A stretch of 64,000 bases of DNA from PALSA-610 sp038239145 (GCA_038239145.1 JBBSFB010000014.1:15843-79842), one strand, 5' to 3'. Numbered from the stretch's first letter, positions 39,607-48,391 are shown. A program made the numbers and translations. Notes: generated from the sequence alone by a model not told the origin.

Positions 39607-41222
39607 TCGAGTTCGATCGCGTCACCGTCACCTACACCGATGCGCCCGCGCCGGTGCTCCGCAACGTCAGCCTGCGCATCGACGAGGGTGAGCTGTGCCT
39701 CGTCGTGGGCCGTACGGGCGCGGGGAAATCGACGCTGCTCGGCGCGATCAACGGGCTCGTCCCGCATTTCACCGGCGGAGCCCTTGCCGGCCGCGTCGTC
39801 GTCGGCGGTCGCGATACCTCGACGCATCCGCCGCGCGAGCTCGCCGACATCGTCGGTGTCGTCGGCCAGGACCCCCTGGCCGGTTTCGTCACCGACGTCG
39901 TGGAGGAGGAGCTCGCATACAGCATGGAGCAACTTGCGGTGCCGGCCGACGTCATGCGCAAACGGGTCGAGGAGACGCTCGATCTCCTGGGGTTGGCCGA
40001 GCTCCGCTACCGCGCGCTGCACGAGATCTCCGGTGGTCAACAACAACGCGTTGCGATCGGCGCGGTGCTGACGCCTCATCCGCGCGTGCTCGTGCTCGAC
40101 GAGCCCACCTCCGCGCTCGATCCGACGGCGGCTGAGGAGGTGCTCGCGGCGATCACCCGGCTCGTACACGATCTCGGCGTCACCGTCGTGCTCGCCGAGC
40201 ACCGACTCGAACGCGTCGTGCAGTACGCCGATCGGGTCGTGCATCTCGCGGGCGACGGCACCGTACGAGCCGGGGCGCCGGCGGAGATGTTCGCGACCAC
40301 GACGGTCGCGCCGCCGGTCGTCGAGCTCGGGCGCCTGGCCGGCTGGACACCGTTGCCCTTGTCGGTACGCGACGCACGCCGGCTGGCCGCACCGTTACGG
40401 GAGTCGATACCGGTCGTGGCGCCCGAGGTGGTGCGGGCCCGGGGCGGGGCCGGCGCGCGGCGCCTGCGGTGCCGGAGTGTGGTCGTGCGGTACGGCGATG
40501 TCGTCGCGGTGCGCAGTGTCGATCTCGACCTTGCCGCGCACGAGGTCACTGCCGTCATGGGTCGCAACGGTTCCGGGAAGTCGTCGTTGCTCTGGGCGAT
40601 CCAGGGATCCGGCCAGCGCCAGGGCGGGGTCGTGGAGATCGACGGCCGGGATCCGAAGACGCTCTCGGCCGGCGACGCGCGGGCATTGGTGGGTCTGGTG
40701 CCCCAGACCCCGTCGGACCTGCTGTACCTCGAGACGGTGCGGGCCGAGTTGGAGCAAGCCGATGCGGAGTCCGGGCCGACGCGCTCCGCGCCCGCCCGGG
40801 AGTTGCTCGATCGGCTCGCGCCCGGCATCCCGGACGACATCCACCCCCGCGATCTCTCGGAAGGACAACGCCTTTCACTCGTGCTCGCGGTGCAGCTCCG
40901 GGCCGCGCCCGCTGTCGTCCTGCTCGACGAGCCGACGCGCGGTCTCGACTACGAGGCCAAACGGGCCCTCGTGCGTATCGTGGACGAATTGGCGGCGGAA
41001 GGCCGCGCGGTGGTGATCGCGACCCACGATGTGGAGTTCGTCGCCGCGGCTGCCGACCGGGTGGTGGTCATGGCCGAGGGTGACATCGTCGCCGACGGCC
41101 CGACCGCAGCGGTCATCGTCGCCTCGCCCGCCTTCGCCCCGCAGGTCGCAAAGATTCTCGCCCCGCTCGAGTACCTCACCGTCGAGCAGGTGGCCATCGC
41201 GCTCGAACCGGCGGCGCGCTGA
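39603..41222 (+). CDS. Fused ECF ATPases EcfA-EcfA'
   Basis: 539 residues with two complete ATPase domains. First: VVGRTGAGKSTLLGAING, signature ISGGQQQRVAIGAVL, Walker B VLVLDEPTSALDP. Second (from about 295): AVMGRNGSGKSSLLWAIQG, a modified signature DLSEGQRLSLVLAVQ, Walker B VVLLDEPTRGLDYE. The second signature has SEGQ instead of SGGQ. Fusion of the two ATPases is common in actinobacterial ECF systems. GTG 39603 overlaps the EcfT stop. Confidence 0.92.
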   Translation: MIEFDRVTVTYTDAPAPVLRNVSLRIDEGELCLVVGRTGAGKSTLLGAINGLVPHFTGGALAGRVVVGGRDTSTHPPRELADIVGVVGQDPLAGFVTDVVEEELAYSMEQLAVPADVMRKRVEETLDLLGLAELRYRALHEISGGQQQRVAIGAVLTPHPRVLVLDEPTSALDPTAAEEVLAAITRLVHDLGVTVVLAEHRLERVVQYADRVVHLAGDGTVRAGAPAEMFATTTVAPPVVELGRLAGWTPLPLSVRDARRLAAPLRESIPVVAPEVVRARGGAGARRLRCRSVVVRYGDVVAVRSVDLDLAAHEVTAVMGRNGSGKSSLLWAIQGSGQRQGGVVEIDGRDPKTLSAGDARALVGLVPQTPSDLLYLETVRAELEQADAESGPTRSAPARELLDRLAPGIPDDIHPRDLSEGQRLSLVLAVQLRAAPAVVLLDEPTRGLDYEAKRALVRIVDELAAEGRAVVIATHDVEFVAAAADRVVVMAEGDIVADGPTAAVIVASPAFAPQVAKILAPLEYLTVEQVAIALEPAAR

Positions 41223-42061
41223 TGCCGGCGACCAGGTTGCCGGCGACCGAGTTCCGGCGCCGCGCTGCGATACGCATCCGGGCCCGTTCCGGCATCGCCG
41301 TAGTCATGGCGACGATGATCGGATGCGTCTGCTTCCTGTGGCCGTTCGTCGTCGCGCCGGGAACGTTCGGCAGCGCGTACACGGCGCCGCTCATGTTCGG
41401 TGTCCTGCTCCTGCTCGTGCTCGCCGTCGTGTTCGCAGAGGTCGCCGACGGAGGCATCGACTCGAAGGCGCTGGCGATGCTCGGGGTCCTGTCGGCGGTG
41501 AACGCGGGACTGCGCCCACTCGGTGCCGGGACCGCAGGTATCGAGTTGGTGTTCTTCACGCTCATATTCGCGGGCCGGGTGTTCGGGCCGGGGTTCGGCT
41601 TCGCGCTGGGCTGCACCTCGTTGTTCGCGTCGGCGATCATCACCGGCGGGGTCGGGCCGTGGATGCCGTATCAGATGTTCGGCTGCGCGTGGGTCGGTCT
41701 CGGCGCGGGTCTGCTCCCGCCGTGCCGGGGTCGGGTCGAGATCGCGATGCTCGCGGCGTACGGTCTGCTCGCGGGCTACTTCTTCGGATTCATGCTTAAC
41801 CTGCAGTTCTGGCCGTTCTCGGTCGATCCCGGCAGCTCCATCGCGTACCTCCCGGGCGCGGCCTTCGTGACCCAGTGGCACCGCTATCTCCTGTTCGACG
41901 CCACGACCTCGCTCGGCTGGGACACGGGTCGCGCCATCACGAACGTGATCTGCATAGTGCTCGTCGGTCCCGCTGCGCTCGCGACGTTCCGGCGCGCCGC
42001 GCGCCGCGCGTCGTTCCGGGCCCCGGTCGATTTCGCGCCCGGCCCCTACGGACCGGCGTGA
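41222..42061 (+). CDS. ECF S component, probable cobalamin or precursor binder (CbrT-like)
   Basis: 279 residues, six hydrophobic segments. AGRVFGPGFGFALGCTSLFA and the following GGVGPWMPYQMFGCAWVGLG are typical of S components of the CbrT/YpdP-like type. The B12 riboswitch upstream and joint overlap with EcfAA' (TGATG) identify it as the specificity subunit of this importer. Whether it prefers cobalamin or cobinamide cannot be told. Confidence 0.85.
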   Translation: MPATRLPATEFRRRAAIRIRARSGIAVVMATMIGCVCFLWPFVVAPGTFGSAYTAPLMFGVLLLLVLAVVFAEVADGGIDSKALAMLGVLSAVNAGLRPLGAGTAGIELVFFTLIFAGRVFGPGFGFALGCTSLFASAIITGGVGPWMPYQMFGCAWVGLGAGLLPPCRGRVEIAMLAAYGLLAGYFFGFMLNLQFWPFSVDPGSSIAYLPGAAFVTQWHRYLLFDATTSLGWDTGRAITNVICIVLVGPAALATFRRAARRASFRAPVDFAPGPYGPA

Positions 42062-42118
42062 GCGCGGGGCACATGGTGCCCGAAGCCACGCCGGATGGAG
42101 GCGTGTGGTCGAAGTAGC

Positions 42119-43351
42119 GTGGTGAATCTGATCGATCCGACGCCACCTCTCGCGGGGTTCTCGCTGCCGTGGGACTCACCCGACGTGAGCGATCCCGTCG
42201 TCGCGCTCGGGGGCGCGCGTCGCGAGCTGGGTGACACCTTCGCAGTGGAATCCGGCGGCGTCATGTACCTCTTCACCTTCGGTGAAGCCGGGCTTCGGTC
42301 GTTTTACGCCGTCGACGAGCGGGATGCGAGCAAGGGGATCGCCGACTACCGGATGCTCGTCCGCAAGCTGCCGATCGAGCTGTTCAGCGAAGTCCGCACC
42401 TTTGCGCACGATCTCTTCGGCGCCGAGGAGATCCAGGGCTATCTCGAGAACCTCGACTGGGCGATCGACACCGAGATCGGAGCGCTCGGCGCCGCGGGTT
42501 CCTTCGACGTGTTCGAGCTTTCGCGGCGCCTGGGCCATCACCTGGGGCTCGCGTGCTGGATCGGGCGGGAAGCGCCGATCGCAGAGCTCATCGCCGAGTT
42601 CGAGATCCTCGACGGTGCGGAGGCGTTCGTCCATCCCGAGCGTTCGCAGGGTTCGACGAAGGCCGAAGAACGGGCCGCGCTCGGGCGCGTCGAACGCGTT
42701 ATCCGCGAGCTCCTGGCCCGTGTCGATCGGGCCCCGAGTTTTCTCGACGAGATCGCGGCCCGATGGGCCGACGTCGACGACCCCGCGCCCGGCATCGCGC
42801 GCGACGTCGTGCTGTTGCACATCGCCACGATGACGAATCTCTTCGCTGCGTTGGCGTGGTCGCTGGCCCAGGTGCTGTTGCACCCGAGCGATGCACCGCT
42901 CGAGCACTGCGCGCTCGAAGCGGTCCGACTCGGTCAACGTTCCATCATGCTGCGGGAGGTGTTGGGCCCGTTCGTGTTCTCCGACGGAGCCTGCGACTAC
43001 CGGGTCGAGCGGGGTGTGCAGTTGGCGACGATGGTGCCGCTGACGAACTCCGAGCGCGTCGGTGGGGGATACGCGCCGTTCCGCTGGCAGGATCGGGCGC
43101 TTCGGCACGACGTCACGGTCACGACCTTCGGTCACGGGTCGCACCGGTGCCCGGCGCAACGATTCTCGCTGTCGGCGATCGTGCGGACCATCGACCGGCT
43201 GCGGGCCACGTTCGAGATGACTGCGGAGTTCACGGAGGTCGTGGCGCTGCCGGCCCAGATCGGCGGGGTGGCCCGAAGTGCACAACCGTGCGTCGTCTCG
43301 TACCGCCGCCGCACGGATTCCGGAAAGGGTGGGGTGGGCGGGGATGGGTAG
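42119..43351 (+). CDS. Cytochrome P450 with atypical I helix
   Basis: About 410 residues. The heme Cys is in TFGHGSHRCPAQRFSLSAI, with Ala in place of the usual Gly after Cys-x. The K-helix ExxR is in CALEAVRLGQRSIM. The I helix reads HIATMTNLFAALAWSLAQ: Asn where oxygen-activating P450s have an acid-Thr pair, as in CYP7/8-type enzymes including the prostacyclin synthase isomerase. This suggests chemistry other than classical hydroxylation. GTG 42119 is chosen; ATG 42095 is possible. No ferredoxin gene is adjacent. Confidence 0.8.
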   Translation: MVNLIDPTPPLAGFSLPWDSPDVSDPVVALGGARRELGDTFAVESGGVMYLFTFGEAGLRSFYAVDERDASKGIADYRMLVRKLPIELFSEVRTFAHDLFGAEEIQGYLENLDWAIDTEIGALGAAGSFDVFELSRRLGHHLGLACWIGREAPIAELIAEFEILDGAEAFVHPERSQGSTKAEERAALGRVERVIRELLARVDRAPSFLDEIAARWADVDDPAPGIARDVVLLHIATMTNLFAALAWSLAQVLLHPSDAPLEHCALEAVRLGQRSIMLREVLGPFVFSDGACDYRVERGVQLATMVPLTNSERVGGGYAPFRWQDRALRHDVTVTTFGHGSHRCPAQRFSLSAIVRTIDRLRATFEMTAEFTEVVALPAQIGGVARSAQPCVVSYRRRTDSGKGGVGGDG

Positions 43352-43360
43352 GTACTCGTT

Positions 43361-44266
43361 GTGGACGTATTGGTCGCAGGCGCTTCGGGGTTCGTAGGCG
43401 CGCATCTGTGCGCGGCGTTGGTCGACGCCGGTCACGACGTGCGGGCGATGACCCGGCACCCGGGCGCGTATCGCGGTCCGGGTCGCGCGGTCCTGGGCGA
43501 TGTCGGCGAGCCGTCGACGCTCGGGACCGCCCTGGCCGGATGTGACGTGGCGTACTACCTCGTGCACTCCCTCGAGTCCGAGGACTTCGCCGAACGGGAC
43601 CGTCACGGCGCCGAGGCGTTCGGCGATGCGGCGTCTCGGGCGGGGTTGCGCCAGGTGATCTATCTCGGAGGCCTGGGCGACGAGAACGACGCGCTCTCGC
43701 CGCACCTCCGGAGTCGGCGCGAGGTGGAACGGATCCTGCAGGCGCGCGTGTGTACGACGGTGTTGCGGGCCGGGATCATCATCGGCGACGGCGGCATCTC
43801 ATGGGAGATCCTGCGCCAGCTGGTCGCCCGGCTCCCGGTAATGATCACGCCCCGTTGGGTCCAGACCCGGACGCAACCGATCGCGATCGACGACGCAGTC
43901 GCGTTCCTCGTCGGCGTGCTCGCAAACTCTGCTGCGTTCGGGGAGGTCTACGAGATCGGTGGTCCCGATGAGATGACCTACGGCGACATGTTGCGGGTCG
44001 TCGGCGCCATGCCCGGCGGGATTCTCAAGCTCATCGTTCCGGTGCCGCTCTTGAGCCCGCGGCTGTCGTCGCACTGGCTGCGGCTCATCACCGACGTCGA
44101 CCTGCAAACCGCGCGTAGCCTCGTCGATTCGATGTCGAACGAAGTGGTCGTGCACGAGCGACGGATCGAAGCGCTCACCGGGCACCATCCGATGGCCTTC
44201 CGATCGGCGGCCGAGCTGGCGCTGCACCAACGTGCCGAGCGCCTGGCAACGCGTGCGCCCGGCTGA
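43361..44266 (+). CDS. NAD(P)-binding NmrA-like/atypical SDR protein
   Basis: 301 residues. The Rossmann motif VLVAGASGFVGAHLCAALVD is at the N-terminus. LRQVIYLGGLGDENDALSPH and LRSRREVERILQ follow, typical of atypical SDRs without a YxxxK catalytic pair. The C-terminus may contact a membrane (LKLIVPVPLLSPRLSSHW). Starts at GTG 43361, 9 bases after the P450 stop, so the two probably form an operon. Confidence 0.82.
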   Translation: MDVLVAGASGFVGAHLCAALVDAGHDVRAMTRHPGAYRGPGRAVLGDVGEPSTLGTALAGCDVAYYLVHSLESEDFAERDRHGAEAFGDAASRAGLRQVIYLGGLGDENDALSPHLRSRREVERILQARVCTTVLRAGIIIGDGGISWEILRQLVARLPVMITPRWVQTRTQPIAIDDAVAFLVGVLANSAAFGEVYEIGGPDEMTYGDMLRVVGAMPGGILKLIVPVPLLSPRLSSHWLRLITDVDLQTARSLVDSMSNEVVVHERRIEALTGHHPMAFRSAAELALHQRAERLATRAPG

Positions 44267-44927
44267 CGCCGACACCGGCGTGTGCGACGGCGTCGATCAC
44301 CACGAGCTGCGCGCGGAGCGGCTGCGATGGTTGGCGATCGGCGGGTCCCTCGTCATCGGCGCGGCGGTGCTCTCCGGCACGCTCGCAGTGTCGTCGGGCT
44401 CGGCGGCGTTCTACGCTTTCGGCGCAGTCCTGGCCGCGACCTGGATACTCGGAGCGCTGCTGGCGGGACCGATTCCGTGGACCGGCGCCGGCAATCGGAT
44501 CCGGACCGGTGTCGATGTCGTTGCGCCGGTCCTGCTCGGCGCAGCCGTGTTCGGCGGCTTTGTCGTCGCCAAGCTGATCGCCGATCACATCCCGTTCCTC
44601 GCCGACAGTGTCGACGACGTTTTGCACCGTGCCCACGACGGACCCGCGGGGGTCGTGCTCGTCGTTGCGCTGGTCAACGGATTCGCGGAGGAAATGTTCT
44701 TCCGGGGCGCGCTGCAGTCGGCGTTCGACGCGCGCCGCGGCGCGATCTGGGCGACGCTCGTCTACGCCGCGGTCACGATCGCGACCCTCAACGCGGCGCT
44801 CGTCGTCGCCGCGTTCGTGCTCGGATCGATCCTGGCGGTCGAACGGGCCCGCACTGGCGGTGTCATCGCGCCTATTCTCACGCACCTCACGTGGAGTGCG
44901 CTGATTATCGTGTTCCTGCCCCGTTAG
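44253..44927 (+). CDS. CPBP-family intramembrane metalloprotease
   Basis: 224 residues with about six hydrophobic segments. Motif 1 is NGFAEEMFFRGALQSAF (EExxxR), and the second motif is PILTHLTWSALIIVFL with the His ligand. CPBP proteases cut membrane proteins or, in bacteria, act in bacteriocin immunity. The GTG 44253 start overlaps the upstream NAD(P)-binding gene by 14 bases. Its 3' end overlaps the convergent uppP gene by 4 bases. Confidence 0.82.
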   Translation: MRPADADTGVCDGVDHHELRAERLRWLAIGGSLVIGAAVLSGTLAVSSGSAAFYAFGAVLAATWILGALLAGPIPWTGAGNRIRTGVDVVAPVLLGAAVFGGFVVAKLIADHIPFLADSVDDVLHRAHDGPAGVVLVVALVNGFAEEMFFRGALQSAFDARRGAIWATLVYAAVTIATLNAALVVAAFVLGSILAVERARTGGVIAPILTHLTWSALIIVFLPR

Positions 44928-45814
44928 AGGAAGCGGACGATCGAGATACCGCCCGCGAGCAGGCAGTAGATCGCGAAGGGCAACAAGTTTCGGGTCTGGA
45001 AGAACCGGACGAGGAACCGGACCGAGACGAAGGCGGCGACCGCCGCGAAGCATCCGCCGACGGCCGCTTGACCGCGAATGCCGTCGCCGTTCGGGCCGAT
45101 GAAGTCGTGCAGCTTGTAGAGACCGGCGGCGAGGATGATCGGCGTGGCGAGCAAGAACGAGAACCGCGCCGCGTCTTCGTGATCGAGTCCCCGCGCGAGC
45201 CCGGCGACCATGGTGATCCCGGAACGGCTGATGCCGGCGAAGAGGGCTCCGATCTGGGCGACGCCCACGGCCACCGCCTCCCGGAATTCGAGCGTGTCGA
45301 GCCGGCGTCCCGTCTCCGTGCTGCTCGAGCTGGTCGGACCGCTCTCGATCAACTCCCGTGTTGACGCCCGTCGCCGGAGCCTGTCACCCGCGAGCAGCAC
45401 CACCCCGTTGGCAGTGAGGAACACGGCGGCCGCGAGCGGCTTGGCGAAGACGGTGCGCAGGGTGTGCTCCAGCAGGATCCCGGTGAGCCCAGCCGGGATC
45501 GTCGCCACGATGAGCAACCACGCCATACGCTCGTCGGGCTGTTCGAGCCGGCGCGTCCGTAGCGTGCGGAAGAAGGCTTTGACGATGCGCACCCAATCGG
45601 CCCGGAAGTAGACGACGAGCGCAAGTGCGGTGGCGACGTGCAGCATGACCAGGAACGCGAGATAGGGCGACTCGCTCTGCGACTGGTCCTTGACGAACGT
45701 GTTCCAGCCGAACCAGGCCGGGACGAGCACCGAATGCCCGAGGCTCGAGATCGGGAACAACTCCGTCACTCCCTGGAGCAAGCCGATCACGATTGCCTGG
45801 AAATAGCTGATCAT
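44924..45814 (-). CDS. uppP: Undecaprenyl-diphosphatase UppP (BacA)
   Basis: 296 residues, about eight hydrophobic helices. GLLQGVTELFPISSLGHSVL holds the (E/Q)-rich first motif and PISS motif, and GALFAGISRSGITMVAGLAR the second catalytic motif with Ser-Arg-Ser-Gly. The enzyme recycles the lipid carrier of peptidoglycan synthesis on the membrane's outer face. ATG 45814 shares a base with the stop of the small membrane gene, so uppP is last in a three-gene operon under the palindromes at 46859-46903. Confidence 0.93.
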   Translation of the reverse strand: MISYFQAIVIGLLQGVTELFPISSLGHSVLVPAWFGWNTFVKDQSQSESPYLAFLVMLHVATALALVVYFRADWVRIVKAFFRTLRTRRLEQPDERMAWLLIVATIPAGLTGILLEHTLRTVFAKPLAAAVFLTANGVVLLAGDRLRRRASTRELIESGPTSSSSTETGRRLDTLEFREAVAVGVAQIGALFAGISRSGITMVAGLARGLDHEDAARFSFLLATPIILAAGLYKLHDFIGPNGDGIRGQAAVGGCFAAVAAFVSVRFLVRFFQTRNLLPFAIYCLLAGGISIVRFL

Positions 45815-46074
45815 CAACGTCCCTGTTCGATTGGATTCCCGGCATCCGTGGCGGGCGGTTCCGTCAGGTCTCTCCGGTGGGAACTCGCCGCGCGCCCGAT
45901 CGACACGGAGAGCGCCGCGGCGACGCCGATGGGGAGGATGGGCCACGCGCCGGCTCCGGCGTGCGCCGCGACGTACGTAATCGAGACGATGACGACGACG
46001 GCGACGGCGATCGTCCAGTCATCGCCGACGACGAAGTCGTACCAGAACCTCCCGAACTGCGAGAGCCGTCTCAT
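45814..46074 (-). CDS. Small membrane protein
   Basis: 86 residues. Polar N-terminus (MRRLSQFGRFWYDFVVGDDW) then two hydrophobic stretches (IAVAVVVIVSITYVAAHA and AWPILPIGVAAALSVSIG) and a polar tail. The FWYDFVVGDDW start is seen in small actinobacterial proteins encoded beside COG4280-like genes, from memory. Both neighbours overlap it (ATGA and TGATG). Confidence 0.7.
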   Translation of the reverse strand: MRRLSQFGRFWYDFVVGDDWTIAVAVVVIVSITYVAAHAGAGAWPILPIGVAAALSVSIGRAASSHRRDLTEPPATDAGNPIEQGR

Positions 46075-46826
46075 GCGACCGCGATCCTGGTCGTGCGTCC
46101 GGACCGACGCAGGAGTGCGACCAGACCGAACGAGCAGACGAGCACGAAGGCGATGACGCCGAGCAGCGACGCGTCGGAACCCGGCCACGAGACCCCGGCG
46201 CCCTCACCCGCCCAGAAGATGCCGAAGGAGCTGAGCATCACGCCAACCGCGAACTTCAGCGTGTTCTCGGGAACGCGGGAGAGGGGAGCGTGGACGACGA
46301 CGCCGACGAGGGACACGACGACGAGGGCGGCTGCGGCGGCGGCCGCCGCGAGACCGACGTTGTGCTGGGTACCTCCGAACGTGACGACGATGAACGCAAC
46401 TTCGAGTCCTTCGAGGAACACGCCTTTGAACGCGACGGTGAACGCATACCAATCGTGAGCGGGCCGGTCCGAGGTGGAACCGCCGGGTCCCGCACGCATC
46501 AGCCCGACCTCGGCTGCGAAGATCGCGTCCTCGTCGTGCAACGCCTTCAGGCCACCGGCCCGGAGTATCGCTTTGCGGAGCCACTGCAGTCCGAACACGA
46601 GCAGGATCGTGCCGACCGCGAGTCGCAGCGTGGAGATCGGGAGCGACGCGAGTGCGGGACCGAACGCTGCGACGATCACCGCCAGCCCGGCGAGCGCGGC
46701 CACGACACCGGCGGCGGCCGAACGCCAGCCCCGAGTGACCGCCACCGCGAGCACGATCGTCAACGCCTCGACCATTTCGACGGTCGAAGCCCCGAAGGCG
46801 GCGGCAAACAACAAGAACGTATGCAC
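46071..46826 (-). CDS. COG4280-like membrane protein, possible ion transporter
   Basis: 251 residues with seven or so hydrophobic segments. Two helices carry paired acids: FGASTVEMVEALTIVLAV and VAFKGVFLEGLEVAFIVVTF. The duplicated E-x-x-E pattern recalls cation transporters of the GDT1 and Ftr1 types, but no assignment is proven. GTG 46826 follows GAGGGG with 8 bases between. It is divergent from the RpiR regulator. Confidence 0.72.
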   Translation of the reverse strand: MHTFLLFAAAFGASTVEMVEALTIVLAVAVTRGWRSAAAGVVAALAGLAVIVAAFGPALASLPISTLRLAVGTILLVFGLQWLRKAILRAGGLKALHDEDAIFAAEVGLMRAGPGGSTSDRPAHDWYAFTVAFKGVFLEGLEVAFIVVTFGGTQHNVGLAAAAAAAALVVVSLVGVVVHAPLSRVPENTLKFAVGVMLSSFGIFWAGEGAGVSWPGSDASLLGVIAFVLVCSFGLVALLRRSGRTTRIAVA

Positions 46827-46858
46827 GGCATCGACCCCTCTTGTCCGGTCCGGCGTTC

Positions 46859-46903
46859 GTAGCATACACTACCGATCGTGGTAACAGAAGTAGTAAACGC
46901 TAC
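46859..46903. promoter_or_regulatory. Two GTAG-N6-CTAC palindromes, 31 bp apart
   Basis: GTAGCATACACTAC (46859-46872) and GTAGTAAACGCTAC (46890-46903) share the format GTAG-N6-CTAC. Their starts are 31 bases apart, close to three helical turns, so both face the same side. Between them is TACCGATCGTGGTA, another inverted repeat. They straddle the start codon of the RpiR gene at 46878 and lie upstream of the divergent operon. A tetrameric SIS-domain regulator binding both is a good fit. Confidence 0.6.
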
Positions 46904-47762
46904 CGAGACGTTGGCCGACCGTCTGGCCCTTCGGGTCGCCGATCTCGCGCCGGCCGAGCGCCGGGTCGCGGACGCCCTGGTCGAGCTGGGCGCCGACGCG
47001 TCCCTGCTCTCGGCCTCCGCCCTTGCGGCCCAACTCGGGACGAGTGATGCCACGGTCGTCCGCACCGCGAAGGCGCTCGGCTACAGCGGGCTGGCCGAGC
47101 TGCGCCGTGCCCTCGTCGTGGACGTCGCCAACCCGCCGCCGGGGGAGCGGCTCCGGCGCACGCTCGATCGCACTTCTCGCGACCAGATCTTCGCCGCGAC
47201 GATGGGCAACCACCTCGCTGCGCTCGACGAGCTGGCTCGCAACGTGTCGACTGCCGATTTCGAGGTGGCGGTCGACACACTCGTGGGCTCCGGGCGGGTG
47301 GTGTGGCGTGGAGTCGGACCGTCCGCGCACCTGGCCGCGTACGCGCAGATCCTCACGCAGCGCATCGGGAAACCGAGCACGGCGTTCGTGCACACGGGAA
47401 CGTCGTTCGCCGACGAATTGTCGGCGCTCCGTGTCGGCGACGCGGTGGTGTTGCTCGCCTACGGCCGACTGCAGTCGCACGCCCGGGTGCTCGTGGAGCG
47501 ATCGGCGGAGCTCGGTGTACCGGTGATCTTGATCACGGACACGCTCGGGCGCCGGCTCGGCCCGCATGTCCACACGACGCTGCAGTCGGGACGGGGTGCG
47601 CCCGGGTCGTTCGCGAGCCACAGCACGACGCTCGTGCTCATCGAAGCGCTGGTGCTCGGAGTCGCGGCAGCCGATCGGGACGCGTCGGGGGCGGCGCTGG
47701 CCACCCTGAACGATCTGCGGGCGGCCCTCGCCGGACGCCGCATCGACGTCGACACGCCGTAG
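46878..47762 (+). CDS. RpiR-family transcriptional regulator
   Basis: 294 residues. An N-terminal helix-turn-helix (APAERRVADALVELG, SALAAQLGTSDATVVRTAKA, LGYSGLAELRRAL) is followed by a SIS sugar-phosphate-binding domain (about 120-260; GRVVWRGVGPSAHLAAY, LLAYGRLQSHARVLVERSAE). RpiR proteins respond to phosphosugars. The start is uncertain: GTG 46878 puts a palindrome inside codons 5-9, whereas TTG 46911 would leave both sites upstream. The divergent position suggests it controls itself and the membrane/UppP operon. Confidence 0.88.
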   Translation: MVTEVVNATETLADRLALRVADLAPAERRVADALVELGADASLLSASALAAQLGTSDATVVRTAKALGYSGLAELRRALVVDVANPPPGERLRRTLDRTSRDQIFAATMGNHLAALDELARNVSTADFEVAVDTLVGSGRVVWRGVGPSAHLAAYAQILTQRIGKPSTAFVHTGTSFADELSALRVGDAVVLLAYGRLQSHARVLVERSAELGVPVILITDTLGRRLGPHVHTTLQSGRGAPGSFASHSTTLVLIEALVLGVAAADRDASGAALATLNDLRAALAGRRIDVDTP

Positions 47763-47803
47763 GCGAGCGGCAGAGGCGTCCGCGCCCCATCTACGCTGGA
47801 GTC

Positions 47804-48082
47804 ATGTGCCGAAACATCACTGAGCTCCGCGGTCTCGAACCTCCGGCCACGCGTCAGGAGATCGAAGCGGCCGCCCGTCAATACGTGCGCAAGGTGACCG
47901 GCGTGACGCGGCCGCGAGTCGACGTCGCCGGCGCGATGGAAGCGGCGTCTCTGCAGATCGCCGCGATCACCGAGCAGTTGCTCGGCGAGATGCCCGCCCG
48001 TCGTCAACCGCCCCCGAAGCTGCCCCCGCTGCGCCGACCCGAGGTGCGGAGCCGGCTCGGGCTCGATCCGTTCGTCCGCTGA
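47804..48082 (+). CDS. DUF2277 family protein
   Basis: 92 residues starting MCRNITELRGLEPPATRQEI, the signature start of DUF2277. Then EIEAAARQYVRKVTGVTRP and a Pro-rich C-terminus. The invariant early Cys and Arg suggest a conserved small protein, but function is unknown. ATG 47804 is the only sensible start. Confidence 0.9.
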   Translation: MCRNITELRGLEPPATRQEIEAAARQYVRKVTGVTRPRVDVAGAMEAASLQIAAITEQLLGEMPARRQPPPKLPPLRRPEVRSRLGLDPFVR

Positions 48083-48100
48083 GACCGCGGCGCAGCGGCG

Positions 48101-48313
48101 CTAGGGGAGTTTGCCTTCGCCCTCTTGGTTTGCCCCGCGCTCGATCGCTTCCTTGTACGCCTTCGAGGTCTTTTCGTTGCTGGCGTCGGCGCGGGACGCG
48201 GCGGCTTCCTCCTCGGCGGTGGGAGCGGCGTCGGGCTCGGCCTTGACCTTGGCGTCGGCTTTTTCCTCGGCGCGGGTTTCTGCGCTCGGGCGCGTGCGAT
48301 CTGATTCGGTCAT
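48101..48313 (-). CDS. Small charged hypothetical protein
   Basis: 70 residues, very rich in Ala, Glu, Lys and Asp (EEKADAKVKAEPDAAPTAEE), low complexity and probably disordered. It starts at ATG 48313. No domain can be recognised. The base and codon use are like its neighbours. Confidence 0.55.
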   Translation of the reverse strand: MTESDRTRPSAETRAEEKADAKVKAEPDAAPTAEEEAAASRADASNEKTSKAYKEAIERGANQEGEGKLP

Positions 48314-48391
48314 GGCAATACCTTCCGTCCGGCTACTGGCGAGAACTCCACCCTTGTCTACCCCGCTGACGCGGCCGCGAAGCGCGCCCCG

